Notes: generated by a model not told the origin, from the letters alone. A stretch of 64,000 bases of DNA from Kappaphycus alvarezii (GCA_002205965.3 NADL03000649.1:1408236-1472235); one strand, 5' to 3'; positions 11,079-23,489 are shown, counted from the first letter of the stretch. Made by a program: numbers and translations.

Positions 11079-12433
11079 TTATTCCAAACTTTTGTCCATT
11101 ACACGTTGCAAAAAGGTTTTGTGTAAAAAGAATTGTTTGGTTTCCCCATGAGGTGCAATTATCCTATCCGGGTAAATATACCTGTTGATGAATCCTCGAC
11201 GTGCTTTCCCGCGCAATACCTCTGCTCGAAAAAAATGCTTTGCGTCGTTGAAGAGCCATCTCAATTAATTGCCGCTTCATGAGACCCAGTTCGAAAACAA
11301 ACCACCTTTTCCCAGAATACTACTTCTCTATACTTGGCCATGTTCTTTACAGTTACGCTGAGGCAACGCGCAAAGTCCGTTCCCGTCTGCATCCACTTCG
11401 AAAGTAATACTCACTCTCCAGGATCGGTTTACCAACAATACAGTCTTTCAGGGGCTTTGAGGATGAAATTTGAACTGAAGAGATATCAGATATTTGAAAA
11501 CCCTTCCTAAATGACGATAGTGGGTCCTGTGACCCAGAAAATTCCTCATTTGCTTTGTAAGGAAGTCTTGGAGCTGATGAAGTCCTGGGATGCGTCTCAT
11601 TGACCACACCAGTGGGAGTTTGGATGCTTAGTCTTAATCAATTTTTTAGGAGACCAAGAATATCGTCCATATATAGCGAAAGGTTGGCCTTCCACAGGAA
11701 GGACTGTTTTGGCAGGTAGGAACGTAAGATCTGCCAGGGTTACGAAGAAGCCATTCGGTGAGATAAGCCCGTGTGAAAAATAGATCGCCGGTCTTGTTCC
11801 TCGACCCACTCAGCCGATATTAGCGGTGAAAAAGGCTGTTCGGATCTCTTGTGACACCAGCACGGAACAGGTTGAGAAATTTGAATAGATTTGGGTACGG
11901 TATCCATCGGCAAAAATCGTTTACATAGCCCATGGCTTGATCATTTGTGTTTCAGAGGTCTTTCTATCCGCAAAACGTAATATAGAATAAATTTATCCCT
12001 ATGTTGCAGGGTTCAATTTTTCCATCTTTCGTACAGGAAATAGCAAGAACGAACTGGCTAAATTAGCTTTTCTCGAATAAATGGGCGTAACCTATATCCT
12101 TTATCATTTCGAGATATGATCGGTGGTGTAACAGTCGAGTTCCTACCCCATCTAGAGGTGCGAGAACCAAGAGATCAACGCAAAGGTCTTCCAGACTGGG
12201 ATTACAGGTACAGAAAGCAATTCATTGAAGCATTTATGCCAGAGGAGATAAGGAAATATTCCTCTATTACCCAGTCCGCTCCAGAGAACCGCAGCATGGG
12301 AGGGACATTTGGAAGAAACAGGTATTCAAAACATTCAAATGAAGTTCCAGCACAGCGTTTTATCACTCATTTCTCTAATTCAATGACAGAAATGACAACA
12401 GAAAACCCTTTCACCCATAGAATTTGGTTATGA
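11079..12433 (+). pseudogene. Continuation of the decayed plus-strand coding block
   Basis: Plus-strand frames continue to look protein-like. VEHIDRFIPNFCPLHVAKRF leads into an open stretch interrupted by TGA TGA, TGA and TAA but otherwise readable to about 11,480 (for example PEYYFSILGHVLYSYAEATR). Next comes an acidic/Ser segment (DDSGSCDPENSSFAL), then LGCVSLTTPVGVWMLSLNQF to about 11,760. An open frame from ATG at 12,116 to 12,433 (105 codons) follows, with a charged, Arg-rich sequence. The longer minus-strand open frames at 11,079-11,809 are shadows. The function is unknown; this is probably the same gene as the block to its left. Confidence 0.4.
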
Positions 12434-12676
12434 GTGCAAAAAGTAATTTAATCGGCCATTGAAGAGAAAAGAATTGAAGTAATTAATTAGGAAGTGGCAG
12501 TTGCAAACTTTTTATATCTTCGTCAATTCAACAATCTATTCTTCTTCAACGTCCATATTACTATTGCTGTCATCATTTCGAGAGAGGATCAATAGCTCCC
12601 GTCATCGTTAGAAGAACCTAGGTTACTCGCAGTTTTCATTTTCATTAACGGTCTCTTCTGAAAATTTCTTTCTTGA

Positions 12677-14045
12677 TTAATGGTCATTATTCTCTACCGA
12701 CGGGGATGCGTACTTCCTTTGAGGTTTGAGCTTTGAAACTGAGCCAATTTTTATCCGTTTAGGTTTAGGAGAGCCGGAGATACCTGATTTTGTATATCTT
12801 TGGAAACAAATGTTCTTCGATGAGCTTGTGTTCTTAAAAGGTGGTTTTGCGGTTGCAGAAGACTTAGAAGTAGTACCTTTCTGGGAGAATCTCCTTTTAA
12901 ATGCTTTATGAACGAGGGAAGCTTTTCGCAAGCCATCCTTAGTCTCATTGAAGTACATATCAATGTCTTTAAGAACGGTTGATTCTGGGGATGGCGGCGC
13001 CTACGACGATATTTCTTTCAACCGGGAATATTCGCGCTTAATCCAACCAATTTGTGACTGCATGATGAACCCAGGTATGCCTGAGATGATTTCTTGGAAG
13101 ATATCTACAGCACTGCTGTCAACGCCGGGTGCCCCTTGGTCTACTTCCAGCTTCTTCATGAAATTTATACAACGATCAGGTGCATTAGAACCATGCACTG
13201 TGGAGGAATGTGGAATGATACATCCAGATAAAATTTTGGAATTGAGGGGAAGCGCGAAGCAGTCTATCAGCTCATTAAAGGAGGAAAACGACGTCTTCTA
13301 CGGAGTAATAAAACTTAAGAACGTCAATATTCAAGGGAATTGTGATTTGAAGGAACCAATTGGAGCCTTGTTCCACTTTTTAAGCTTGCAATCCATTTGA
13401 ATCCAGACATTCTTCGTCAAAAACGACACTCATGAGCCGTTTAGGGCCCAGACTGGAAACTGAAACCTGCAGAATCCTTCGACCGACAAAAGAAAGTTCC
13501 AATGGTCGTGGGAGTCATATACTTTTCCAATTGAAAAAAACTGAATCCAATCGACGAGCGAACGAGGAGTTGCGGACAGATACCACATGACCCATTGATT
13601 GTGGGTTTTTTATCCTTCCAAGGGCAGTTTGCTATCCAGCCCTTTACGATTCGCCTCTGGTAATACACACATATTGACAAATGCACGAGTTAGAACAAAA
13701 CGGCTCACTGCAAGAGTCCCTAACCAAATCATCGCTGCCTCCCTTCCTGGACGAATGTAGATTTCTTGCATTTTTTATTTTCAAAACCAAAGTTGGGCTT
13801 GAAGTTTCGTAATTCATTTCCTCCGAAATAACCGTTTAGCAAAAAGTTGTTGTCCGCGTAGCAGGGTTTGTCCAAGCTGTACTCCGTTCGTGACGCTTTG
13901 CGCCAAGGTATACTCTGGGTGGATATTCAGCAAGAAGGACAGGTTGTGGGTTGCCAGGTTCCATCATGGTGCGACTGTCGTCATTGAGGAAGAGGATGCA
14001 GCTCAAGCTCTCACTGTTGGAGATAGTGGTGAATTTCGGAAACAT
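12677..14045 (-). pseudogene. Decayed minus-strand gene, unknown protein with basic tail
   Basis: Read from 14,045 downward. ATG at 14,045 begins MFPKFTTISNSESLSC. After a frame change comes CYADNNFLLNGYFGGNELRN. A frame from ATG near 13,764 (MQEIYIRPGREAAMIWLGTL) has one TAA and continues WVMWYLSATPRSLVDWIQFF to TGA near 13,431. Then come NELIDCFALPLNSKILSG and FMKKLEVDQGAPGVDSSAVD, to about 13,001. Last is a Lys/Ser-rich tail with SPKPKRIKIGS, ending at 12,677. The parts read as one protein broken by at least four frame changes or unrecognised introns. A 150-codon plus-strand frame overlaps it but is less protein-like overall. No domain was recognised. Confidence 0.45.
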
Positions 14046-14866
14046 TGGAGATGGTAGAGGTGTGATGCGAATGAAGAGAAATTTTCATGCCGATTGGGAC
14101 TAGCTCAGTGTGGAAAGTCGCTATATTAAGTAGTGGAAGTTGGGCGCGTTATTTCGGTGTTTTCAATGTCCACATGTAATTTGAAATTTTTCAAGGTACA
14201 CGTGTGTTCTGAGTTCTTTTCAGAGATACGCGCAAAAGTTTCGCATCCCGTCACTTTTATCTTCCCGTCCCATACTTACTCAACCGCTGTTCCACAACCC
14301 CAGCCACCTCTCCATACCCGCCGCCATTTATCCGCCCTTCTACTCTTATCCGCACAACCCCTCCTTCAATTTTGCGGACCTACCCCAATTTCTCCACCAC
14401 GCACTTCCACTCATCCCTTCCATTTCCCTCTAATGAAGTCTCTACGATTAAGCAGCGATGTTTATCACCACAGAGCTTGCGGGCTTCAGTATATCCGGTA
14501 TTCTTTTGTGCTACTTTAATCCTTCCAGAACCAGTCCTCCAGTACTCGAAAAACGCGGCCATTTTATGCTTTTCCACGAAACTATATTCGTCTATTACGC
14601 ACCCAAAACTGCCTACCCGAGGCGATGCTTTTTAATTACACGAAGGGTCCTTCTGAAGCTCTAGGAGTCATGAATTGCCACTTTTTGGTGAAGGAAGGTA
14701 GAATCAATCTTCTTCTCCTAGACGGATGTCCACACCCGTACATATTGACTCGCATAAAAGCGACGGCAATTGCTGCCTCTCTGCGAATCCCAGTAAGGGA
14801 GATTCCCATACCCACTGAAATATCAACAGATACGAATAGGGAGTCAACGCGTGGCATGGATACTGG

Positions 14867-17735
14867 ATGAAAGGTATTATTGGATCTTTTACATCTATCC
14901 TTTCATTCTTTTCGGGAATTATATCTCGCGAAAACCTGGATCGAATGTCTCATTCTTCACCAAGCCTCATGCCTTCAGCAAACTCTACGCGTCATAAAGC
15001 TACTTCGAGATGCCAGGATGACCATTTCAAACAAGTGGAAGCAGAAAGTGACTAGGATAAAGGTATTGATGAATCTCCACCATTTATTTGCTGGGTATGG
15101 TGGTCCCTATCCAAAACAGTAGATTTAGGTGCTTCCCTCAATTGCGTTTATGATCAGATAAACCTTTCGTTAGATCATCTCAAAGAAATTCTCCGTGAGA
15201 CGTACCCATTCTGATCAGGTTTCTATCGTATTTCGCTGTCGGAAGAGGTCTAGAACAACGACAATGATGATGATATCATGATTCTCTGGCAGACAGAGAC
15301 GTTCCTCCAATATAAGCTCATGGTCACTTCTGGGAGGGATGAATCTCTAGAGTCGAAAATGGGCTTAATTGTTCGAAAGAGTCCAAATGAAGCTGCAGAA
15401 CTCATATTTCATTCCTCTCCGAGCAGGGCAGTCCTTTATATATTGATATTTCATCCAATCACTTGGTCTGCAGACGATTTCCTGTAAAACATCCTTCGAT
15501 AGCCCCCATGATCAGTCAGTGTTGTCAGTAACCTCTTGATGCTGCCCCAAGAGGCTGCGCTTTGGATGGAACACCGCCTTGGTCAGTCTCAGAAACTTGT
15601 CTGTCCGCTGAGACCATGTTTTGAAGAGAGGGTTAATGAGACTATCAATGCTATGGAAAGTAATAGATGAGGAGCACAGAACTACAGTGTATTTTATTTA
15701 CCTTTTCTCCACTATGGTCGTCTTCACTAGTTTATGAATATCAATGAGCGAAGATAGGTTCTTAAAACTTTGGCGTAGTAGTGTTTTCTGACGACTGCCG
15801 TCCACTTCTTTTGGCACATTATCTCACCATACCTTTTGCGTCCACTGGTAGCTCTAAGACCGTTCGACCTTAGCCCCGTTGCATGTTTCTAGGGATAAGT
15901 TAATGAACACAAGGTTCACAGACTTATGTTCAAATGATATCTCTGGTACTTGTATTTCTTTCAGTTTCAGGTAAAATGCGATAGATACCGTCACTGAAAT
16001 GGAGTTCAGATTATCATAAATAAGCTCTGACCAGTCCAAAGTAGGGTATAGGGCGTCTGATTTGTCATCTTGGTAGATCTTACCATCGCCTACGACAGCT
16101 GAGTAGAAGCTATAATACTGAGGAAGCGACTGTAACAAGTGAATAGCAATGTGAACTGAGACTAGTTTCATGGCATAGACAATCCGTATATATTTCATTT
16201 AGGTTCAGTTGCTTTGAAGTCCGAAACCATACAAAAAGGTTCCCTTTTCGATTAACTTCCGTTGTAGCAAATGTTTCGTTGTTTTAGACTGATTCATGCA
16301 CATTTTAATAAAGCGCGTGTGCTCATGTATTGAATGTCAGTTAGAGACGCAACCAACTCTTTGGAAATCCAATTTCCATCCAATAAACGGTCTTGATCAT
16401 AAATCTGACTGATACTGCTCGTCTGCAATTTCATCATAGAAAGTTCCGAGTAGTTACTGATCACTGGAAACCTGACCTAGTATCCAGTTGCATCCGAAAT
16501 CAGAAGAAATGCATGGTTCATAAGTCTAAACGGTTCGAAGTTCAACCGCCAGAACATGTGTTGGTTTTCTTGCAGGCGAAACATTTTCCTTTGCCAGGAC
16601 AAGGCACCTTCAATAATTTTATGAAGGGCTGCGTTCCAAAAATGTACGGACGTGACCATAGGAAGGACTCCGCTTCGGTTGCGAGTTTTTTTCAGCCGAA
16701 GGCTTGGTGGCGCCAAATCATTCTATTATGGTTTATAATCTTCGTAGTCGAGTACGACGGCAGGAAAGGTAGATGAATAAGATGAATTGGAGCATTGGGG
16801 AATACTTTGACCCTACTTACAGGCTACGGAAAATATTTTTTTCGAAAAATTTATCAACGGATAATGACTAAAGCAGATAAATGGTGGTTCTCACTTTATA
16901 GATAACGGGAATAATGTGGAAGACTGCACCACATGAGTGAGCCAATGCAATCATTTCAGGAAAGCATTTTTGCCTCGTGTAAATTACAATTTTCGACTTA
17001 CAGTGGTGACCATGTATAATTACAACCAAAAATAACCACAATCCGCTAATAAGCGTAAAAGATAGTAAAAGAGCAAAGCTCTGGAGTGGCGCAGCAATGC
17101 ACGACCTACTGCCATGTAACTACGAATTTTTCGGAATGCTTGCCAAGAGGATATACAAATGCACACCTGGAGCGATGCAGTATTATCCAACATTTAGCCT
17201 GTCCGTGTCACGGCTTTCACTGTGTTCTTGGTAGCCCCCTCCGCTGTTTTCCGACTAGCTCCTGCCTGCCAAACGAAGCGAATTGCCCTTGTTACCAGTA
17301 TTCCTAGCTCTGTACATGTCATTTGCAGTGGCGCTTCCTTCAATAATCTTCTCCAATCTTTGCTCAGGAGTAATAAAAAAATTGAGAGAGGAGGAAATGG
17401 AGGAGGAAAGGGAGGATAGGGTGCGAAGAAGATTTACACGCCATACATTTGGAGACAATTCGTTGAGCTCAGCCTTCCTATTTGGGATTTTTGACCATGG
17501 GATGCACGAGTTTTTGGCCGCGACGCTCCGTCGGATTCCTGGTTCACGCGATTTCAGCGCTAACCCTGCTGAACCTTTAATGAGTAGTTATATCGATCCA
17601 TTTTATACAACTGCACATCCAAATAGCAAGTCGACTTCAACTGAGGGGCATCTATTAAACCCATTTACTCGTCCTTCCCCCTATATTTCAATGCGCATTG
17701 AAACCTCTGTGCCGAGATCAACTCTTCTACACTAA
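14867..17735 (+). pseudogene. Family member 'copy 2', upstream part
   Basis: Frame 14,867-15,487 is open except for TAG (15,053), TGA (15,212) and TAG (15,251). It contains LKEILRETYPF, then SGFYRISLSEEV after the TGA, then TSGRDESLESKMGLIV. These align with KDMLERSFPLYEGYYRVHVH and FGRRDTTIESVGV in the 61-62 kb copy, so the two are paralogues. Downstream blocks on the same strand are 15,540-15,668 (PQEAALWMEHRLGQSQKLVC), 16,393-16,776 (127 codons, unrecognised) and 17,283-17,735, which includes an acidic/basic charged helix (LREEEMEEEREDRVRRR). A TAA at 17,733 is followed by AGTTATTCCCAG, which could be an intron end. A minus-strand open frame at 15,854-16,198 is unresolved. The function is unknown. 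Confidence 0.45.
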
Positions 17736-18870
17736 AGTTATTCCCAGGACCAACTTAATCTCTTATCATCACATTTCAAAATGGTCTGCAGAGAACAACA
17801 AGAATCTGATAGCGATGAAAGGACCCCAAAAAAGCACAAACCGGTGGTTTTAAGGGAGAGAAAAAAGATAAAAGTAGCTGCACAACGACACGTTTGTCGT
17901 CGTGAGTCCAATCGTACGTTCATATTCGTCTCTTTGAATATAATGTTTTCTTGGCTCCGAACCAAGAATCATTTTATGACTCGCACATGCCGTCGTGTTC
18001 GCAGTTGGAAACTACCGGAACACATTACTGCATGTTTTCAAGACTACCCGTTCCAAGAAACGATGGTACAACTGGTCGGGAGCTACATTTCGGAACAGAA
18101 AAGAATTCTGCTCCTCAAAGGTTTGTTTGCATTTGAAAGTATAATGCGTAGAATCATTCCTCCGATGCCCGCTCTTCCGAAATGGGAGTTCAACTTTTGT
18201 GCTGTAGACGTGAAACTGGACCTTGTGCCAGCTCTTCTACATAGGGCGCATTATATGTGCTTTTTTTCTTCAAAGCAAACGGAATGACAGCAGCTGTCGC
18301 CATTTTTGCGACCAAAGTTCTTCAGCTGCTTCATTTCTGCGATACTCCTATTCAATCAATTAGAGTGAGGGAAACTTGTATCGAGCTTTCCAGTGGAAAT
18401 GGTGGTAATATGAATTCGACCTGAAAAGCAGTGGCAAATTAGTGTTTTGTTGAAGTCCACGACGTCGTGCCCGATCTCTATGATGAATACTTTAAGACGG
18501 GATGGAATACAATTGTTCAGAGGCATGTTTCTAGCGCGTGTCGCTGAAAGCTATCAACCGATGACATTCATTTTTGGTTGATGTCAATTATCTCCCAAAA
18601 AACTACCAGAGTGGTTTCTATTTATTTGAGCTTTCATTATCAACAAACCGGAACAGAGATAGGAAACATGAGAAATTTCTGAAGTTTCTGGATTGCGACT
18701 TGGATGTGGGGTCTCTTGCCTACGATAGAGATGTGATTGAAGCGAATGAAAACTGCATTACCATGATCCGGGAAATTGATGCACGTGGCCCTATTCCAAA
18801 TTTTTCGCAGCATCCCGTGTTGGTTGAATCAAAGGACATTCAATTTGAGAAGATGACGAGGGCTTTCAAC
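17736..18870 (+). pseudogene. Family member 'copy 2', downstream part
   Basis: The frame of 17,283-17,735 resumes after the TAA. It carries a basic NLS-like stretch (DERTPKKHKPVVLRERKK) and then the family signature HVCRRESNRTFIFV, FSWLRTKNHFMTRT and RSWKLPEHITACFQDYPFQE, open to 18,287. After frame changes it continues MTAAVAIFATKVLQLLHF and CFVEVHDVVPDLYDEYFKTG, then the frame from 18,574 (YQSGFYLFELSLSTNRNR; NCITMIREIDARGPIPNFSQ). The coding character ends near 18,870, where an inverted repeat begins. The same signature at 62,830-63,018, at about 60% amino-acid identity by eye, and the NCI..I.E.DAR.PI motif in the 19.0-20.9 kb minus-strand copy define the family. The function is unknown. 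Confidence 0.55.
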
Positions 18871-18875
18871 CTGGT

Positions 18876-18924
18876 CGCTCCAAGCGTCCGTCGCTCACGA
18901 GCTTGCGAGCGTCCGCTTGGAGCG
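18876..18924. repeat. 49-bp inverted repeat (hairpin)
   Basis: CGCTCCAAGCG at 18,876-18,886 is matched exactly by its complement CGCTTGGAGCG at 18,914-18,924. An inner CGCTC/GAGCG pair (18,892-18,896 and 18,907-18,911) could extend the stem. The GAGCTTGCGAGC core recurs on the other strand near 19,796 and 20,688. The structure sits exactly where copy 2 stops looking like protein. Confidence 0.7.
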
Positions 18925-19017
18925 AGCCGCCATTATGACATCCTCCCCGCCTCCGCTAACAAGGGACGCGAATGAACGAACGAATTTTTACAATCTAGTA
19001 TGAGCCACCTTGTGTCT

Positions 19018-20930
19018 CTAGCAGCTGGACACGGCTCTGTTGATGAGCACACCCTCTAGGTCTCTGCAGTCTCTATGGGTATCAACCGCGGTAGCGGCAG
19101 CTATCTTAAAATTCACTTGTCTCTTGTGGATGAGATGTACGATTTCATCGACCCAGGGAATTGCAAGTACGACGCCAAGGCAGCCTGAAATAACTCCCGC
19201 TCGGAAGTTCCCCCCACTAAAGAGCGCGAGGTACAGGTCTTCGAACAAGGAACAGGAAAAGTGCTGTGTGGAAGGTGTTAGAAAGCTGCAAAAGCAAGAG
19301 TATTAAGTGAGAAATTGATATTAATTTTTTTTTTGGTTTCAGAGAGACACTCTAGCCAACCAAAGCCAAAAACTCTCTATAAAATGAGTTGCGCTCATAC
19401 AATATAAAGTTTTGGGCCCCAGATATACAGCAATATCACAAACATTGCAAACACAGGAACTCCGCTTAGTTTTCTTAGAACTTGAAGATTTGCTTGGTTT
19501 CCCCTTCAATTTTCCCTGCGACTTACGTCGAACCAAATCTTCTATCGCCGATAGTCATACATCTTAGGTCTAAAGGTCTTATCTCCTGGATCACTTGAAT
19601 TAGCCAATATCCAGCGTTAGGATATGTTCATTGAAGGGATTTGACTCCGGTATTGCCTGACTGAGTTGATGCAGTCTTGGGTCGCACTCAGCATCAAATC
19701 CATAGCCTGTTTCTGGCTTTTCGCTTCTTGTTGGATTGCTGCAGGTCGTTCTTGCCCCCATCACAATGATCAGGGAGGTTTTTCCTCCACTCCCGCTCGC
19801 AAGCTCGCTCCCGCTAAAAGCGCGTGCTACAGTTTAATCTAACATTCTAAGTTTTTGTCGGAGAAAAACAGCCGAGAGACCGAGCCATGCGCGAGGGGAA
19901 TGGACTAAGCCACTATCAATCTACCCTAAAAGACGCCATTTAGATATTAGCTCACCGGCTATCTGCATCTCTAGAAAATTTTGCGCATCATTAGTGTGAA
20001 TGCTATCAAGGCCACTGGTCCTCACACTTGAAAATGATACTGAGTAAACCATACTCATACCTTTGCTCAATTCTTGATTCTCATTTCTCATAATTTTCCA
20101 AGACACCACGATCGTCTTTAAAGCCGTTGTGATTTTTTGAAACAGCCTCTCTGGGAATCCGCCAATATTCGATGCTGCGTAACATTCAAGATCGGCACAC
20201 GTGCATCCATTTCTGTGATCTTCAAAATACAGTTCCTGGTTTCTCCGATCATACCCCTAACTGCGTCCTCCCTGGATTTTGCTCCGCGATGAGCAAGCTG
20301 GAGGCCATACTAGCCCCGGTAATGATCACAAGCGAGAGTTTGGTTGCGCCTTGAAAATACTATTTTGATAGAGTGTTGGATTCTCTTGAAAGGGAAGCCA
20401 ACTTTGCAGAAATTGTGAGTGCAACATGAAGTCTCATTTGGTCACCGATGTAGCTTTGCAAGCAATCCTCCATACTCCTTTCACAAAATTTCACCCCCCT
20501 CATGCTCCAAACCCGTACTACTGGTCTCCGGGCTGTCGCCGTAAATGGCGATACTGATAGCCCTCAATGGTCCAGCCATATTGGTCAAATGGCTTTTGGC
20601 TGGCTTGTTCTGATTTCGGACGCCGGCCGAGTTCTTACGCAAAATCGAGCCAGGGTCTTACGAGTTTACACGTGTCAACGACATCCGCTCGCAAGCTCGC
20701 TTATGATCTTCTTTTGCAATCTCAGGAGTGATGAAATGATCCTCAAATAATCTTGCAAATCGGCTTAACATCCGGTAGCATCTTTCCGCTCACGAATTGC
20801 GACCTGTTTGGTCGATAATTTGATCTATGAGGCACTGACCGTAAATACTCTTGGTGGACGTTTCAATTCGTGTACCTTCTATGGCCACACGTCTCGCCCG
20901 GTGCTATCGCCATGTATGGAAATGTGCTAC
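19018..20930 (-). pseudogene. Family member 'copy 4' on the minus strand, decayed
   Basis: Read from 20,930 downward. The blocks are SIYGQCLIDQIIDQTGRNS, TGA, AERCYRMLSRFARLFEDHFI; DCLQSYIGDQMRLHVALTIS and GATKLSLVIITGASMASSLL; then ETRNCILKITEMDARVPILN followed by VTQHRILADS. This last block aligns with ENCITMIREIDARGPIPNFS followed by QHPVLVES in copy 2. Next are WKIMRNENQELSKGMSMVYS (20,109-19,921), QAMDLMLSATQDCINSVRQY near 19,690, a Lys/Ser-rich stretch (KPSKSSSSKKTKRS) near 19,480, and a hydrophobic 76-codon frame at 19,248-19,018. Several stops and frame changes are present. Copy 4 and copy 2 face each other tail to tail across the 18.9-kb hairpin. The function is unknown. Confidence 0.45.
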
Positions 20931-21560
20931 CTACTTGTACTAGAACCTATCTACTGCAAGTGCTAATTAGCTGCTTTTAAACGTGCGTAATCATCTTCAC
21001 TTCATTATTTATGTACTACCTACTTAAAATGGTACTTATCTAGTATTAGTACAAATGGAACTACTAGTACTAAATCGACTGAAAACAAATGGACACTAGG
21101 ACTAATTTGTACAGTTCTTACTTACTTGAACAAGGACAACCGAGTTCTGCACGTAAAACTACTAGTAGTTGCTTGTAGGAGTACTGGTAGGGGTGCAGGA
21201 ACCAATAGTAACAATTCCTAGTACCCATAGTCATACCTACACAAATTATTAGCAACAGCAGGCAGTAGTATCGGTAGGTAGTAATATGGTATAATAGTAC
21301 CAGTGTGTAGTAGTTTGATTTAATATAAACTAAAAATATCTCTTACTAATACCACTTGTACGAGGCGTACCTTTGCTTAGTATTACTGCGAAGAAGTGCG
21401 GATGATTGCTAACCGTATCTACCAGCTACTACTCCTGGCTAATGGACTTACTATTAATTACATACTCGACCCAAGTAGTTACTTCTTCGACCAAAGTCGG
21501 TACTCGCACTCTCCTACTACGAATAGCACTACCTGGTACCTATAAACAGGTTCTTACTAC
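20930..21560. repeat. Degenerate CTAGTA/GTACTA-rich low-complexity tract
   Basis: Dense TAC/AGT trinucleotides (TACTAGTACTAAATC, ACTACTAGTAGTTGC, GTACCAGTGTGTAGTAG) extend over about 600 bp without a fixed period. The composition is like that of the spacer in each 8.06-kb array unit. The many TAG and CTA triplets exclude coding on either strand. Confidence 0.6.
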
Positions 21561-23100
21561 TAGTTAGATGATAGCAGAAATGCCAAGTTAACATCGGCAT
21601 TTGATGAATTCCATTTTAAAGTTGTTGCAACTGAGAACTTAATAAATTCTTCCACAATATCACCAAAATTGGTAAGTATATCGTTTTTGACTTCGACTCT
21701 GGAAAAGATTCAATTTCCTCTTTGCAATGAGTGAATTATGACCATCACGTAAGTCCTTAGGTAAAGCTTGGGGACCTGAACTATCGATATGTCTATTGTA
21801 ACCTGTGGCAAGTTCTTACGAAGAAACAAACTCATTACCATGTAATCATTTGATACCTCAAATCATTTAAGCAACACATACGGTTTCACGTTTGGAAGGG
21901 TGATGGAGTTTTAAACAAAAGTAAATGTCTCATGATGTTTTGGGATTCGACTCAATTGAATTTGTTACGTCTGCGAGATCCACTACGACAAAAAAAATAC
22001 CTTTTCTTTCAAGAAAATTTTGGAAAACATCATTGTCAAAAGCCTAGTCTCCTCCAATATTGCAAGGGGGCAAAATGGCGTTACCAATAGTTTCGGAGGG
22101 AAAACAACTTTCTATTTTTAAGGAGGCTACTATCATTCCAACAGAAAACTTAATAACTCTGTCCGTAATATGAAATATCATCCAAGTTTCCCACAAAAAT
22201 GAAACGCAGACACAAGTTCATTAAAAACACGAAACATTGATCTCACAGAGACTGATCGAGAATGACATAGATTCCTGGTGATACCAGAAGCCTTGCATGA
22301 ATCAATTATTTGATAAATGTTTTGCATTCGTCGCCCACATAGAATGTCTCTGCAAAAATCATTTTGTCGTAATTTGAGTGACCACATACATGGTTGTGGA
22401 AATTATTAAATATTTTTTCTCAACACAAGGTTTATATCTAGTGTATTAATAACAATGGAACAAATTTCAGATACAAATGAATTTCCAAATCCATCGGAGC
22501 ATATTACAAATTTTTTCCCAGGTATACAAAAAATGGTGATCTTGACCCACCAATGTAATGGAATGGATTATTTTTTGGTTGACATAAATTAGATAAAATT
22601 TTGTTTCATATGAAAATATTTGATAGTTTTGTAATATTTCCCCCAGTAACCCAATGTGGTGATCCACTTGTCATTAGATGCCTGATTGTAACTGACTAGA
22701 TTTATCTGAAATAGCTGATAGAAATGTAGAGCCGATTTTTTTTTATCCTTACGAGCTCCATTTCCATACTAGCAGGGGTTTCTTCGAAAGATTCCGGAAG
22801 ATCATTCAGATTTCCATTCCATTCAGGTAAAATAAAACATGAAAGTGCTCTTAATTCAACATTTCCCATTCCACTGTATGGTGCTCCATCATAAAGTAAC
22901 GGACTTTGGTAAAATTAGTTTGATGGAGAATCAAGCACTGTGGAAGCCATATGAAATGAGATAGAAATAGACATGTTTTTGGTTTTAATATATTCGTATT
23001 TTCCAAATTTGATGATGAACCTGATAGAAATAAATCGTCGGCAGAAGAAACACTCAGAACCAAATACACAACGAAGGCGGTGTTGCAAGCAACAAAAGTG
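21561..23100. other. AT-rich region, no supported gene
   Basis: Minus-strand open frames of 66-105 codons occur at 22,178-22,387, 22,467-22,667 and 22,851-23,168. They lack recognisable domains and may be chance frames or old exons. I see no tRNA or repeat with clear boundaries. Confidence 0.4.
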
Positions 23101-23235
23101 TTAGTGTGGTACAGTTGAGCGAGCAAAAAGGGATGGGCTAGGACGACAGTTGAGAGGGCTACAAGCAAGTGTAGAAGCAGAGTATATGTTGTGGCTCACA
23201 GTGGCCGGTGTCCTGTGGCCACAAATTATGGTCCC

Positions 23236-23408
23236 TAGAGCCATGTACAGTACCGTAAATGGCCACAAATTCGGGATACGAGAGCCATGTACAGTACTGT
23301 GCATGGCCCTGAGCCACAAATGGCGTGTACTGCACAACAGTACAGTAGAGGCGCCTCAAAACAGGCGATTGGGGCAAACCCCCAATTGCTACTAAATTAG
23401 TAGCAATT
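23236..23408. repeat. GAGCCATGTACAGTAC repeats and two adjacent hairpins
   Basis: GAGCCATGTACAGTAC occurs twice about 45 bp apart (near 23,238 and 23,282), with further GTACAGTA variants around it. Two hairpins follow: ATTGGGG-CAAAC-CCCCAAT (23,368-23,386) and a perfect 25-nt palindrome-like stem-loop with arms AATTGCTACTA / TAGTAGCAATT (23,384-23,408). They share the AAT between them. Their role is unknown. Confidence 0.65.
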
Positions 23409-23489
23409 TGTGCGTTTTAGTAATTGCGAATCTCTATGTAAAGGCTGGTCGACCGGGGTGTGAGCCTGGACCGACAAGAGAAAAAGCCA

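Noticed and set aside
11079..11809. Minus-strand genes at 11,079-11,809 and 9,950-10,168
   Set aside because: The plus strand over the same intervals gives more continuous and more protein-like sequence, in line with the neighbouring blocks.
10085..15260. TGA read as tryptophan (altered nuclear code), because several frames are broken only by TGA
   Set aside because: TAA and TAG interrupt other parts of the same blocks, the LINE ORF1 itself ends with TGA, and at 15,212 the TGA aligns with Tyr/Glu, not Trp, in copy 3. Ordinary pseudogene decay explains it better.
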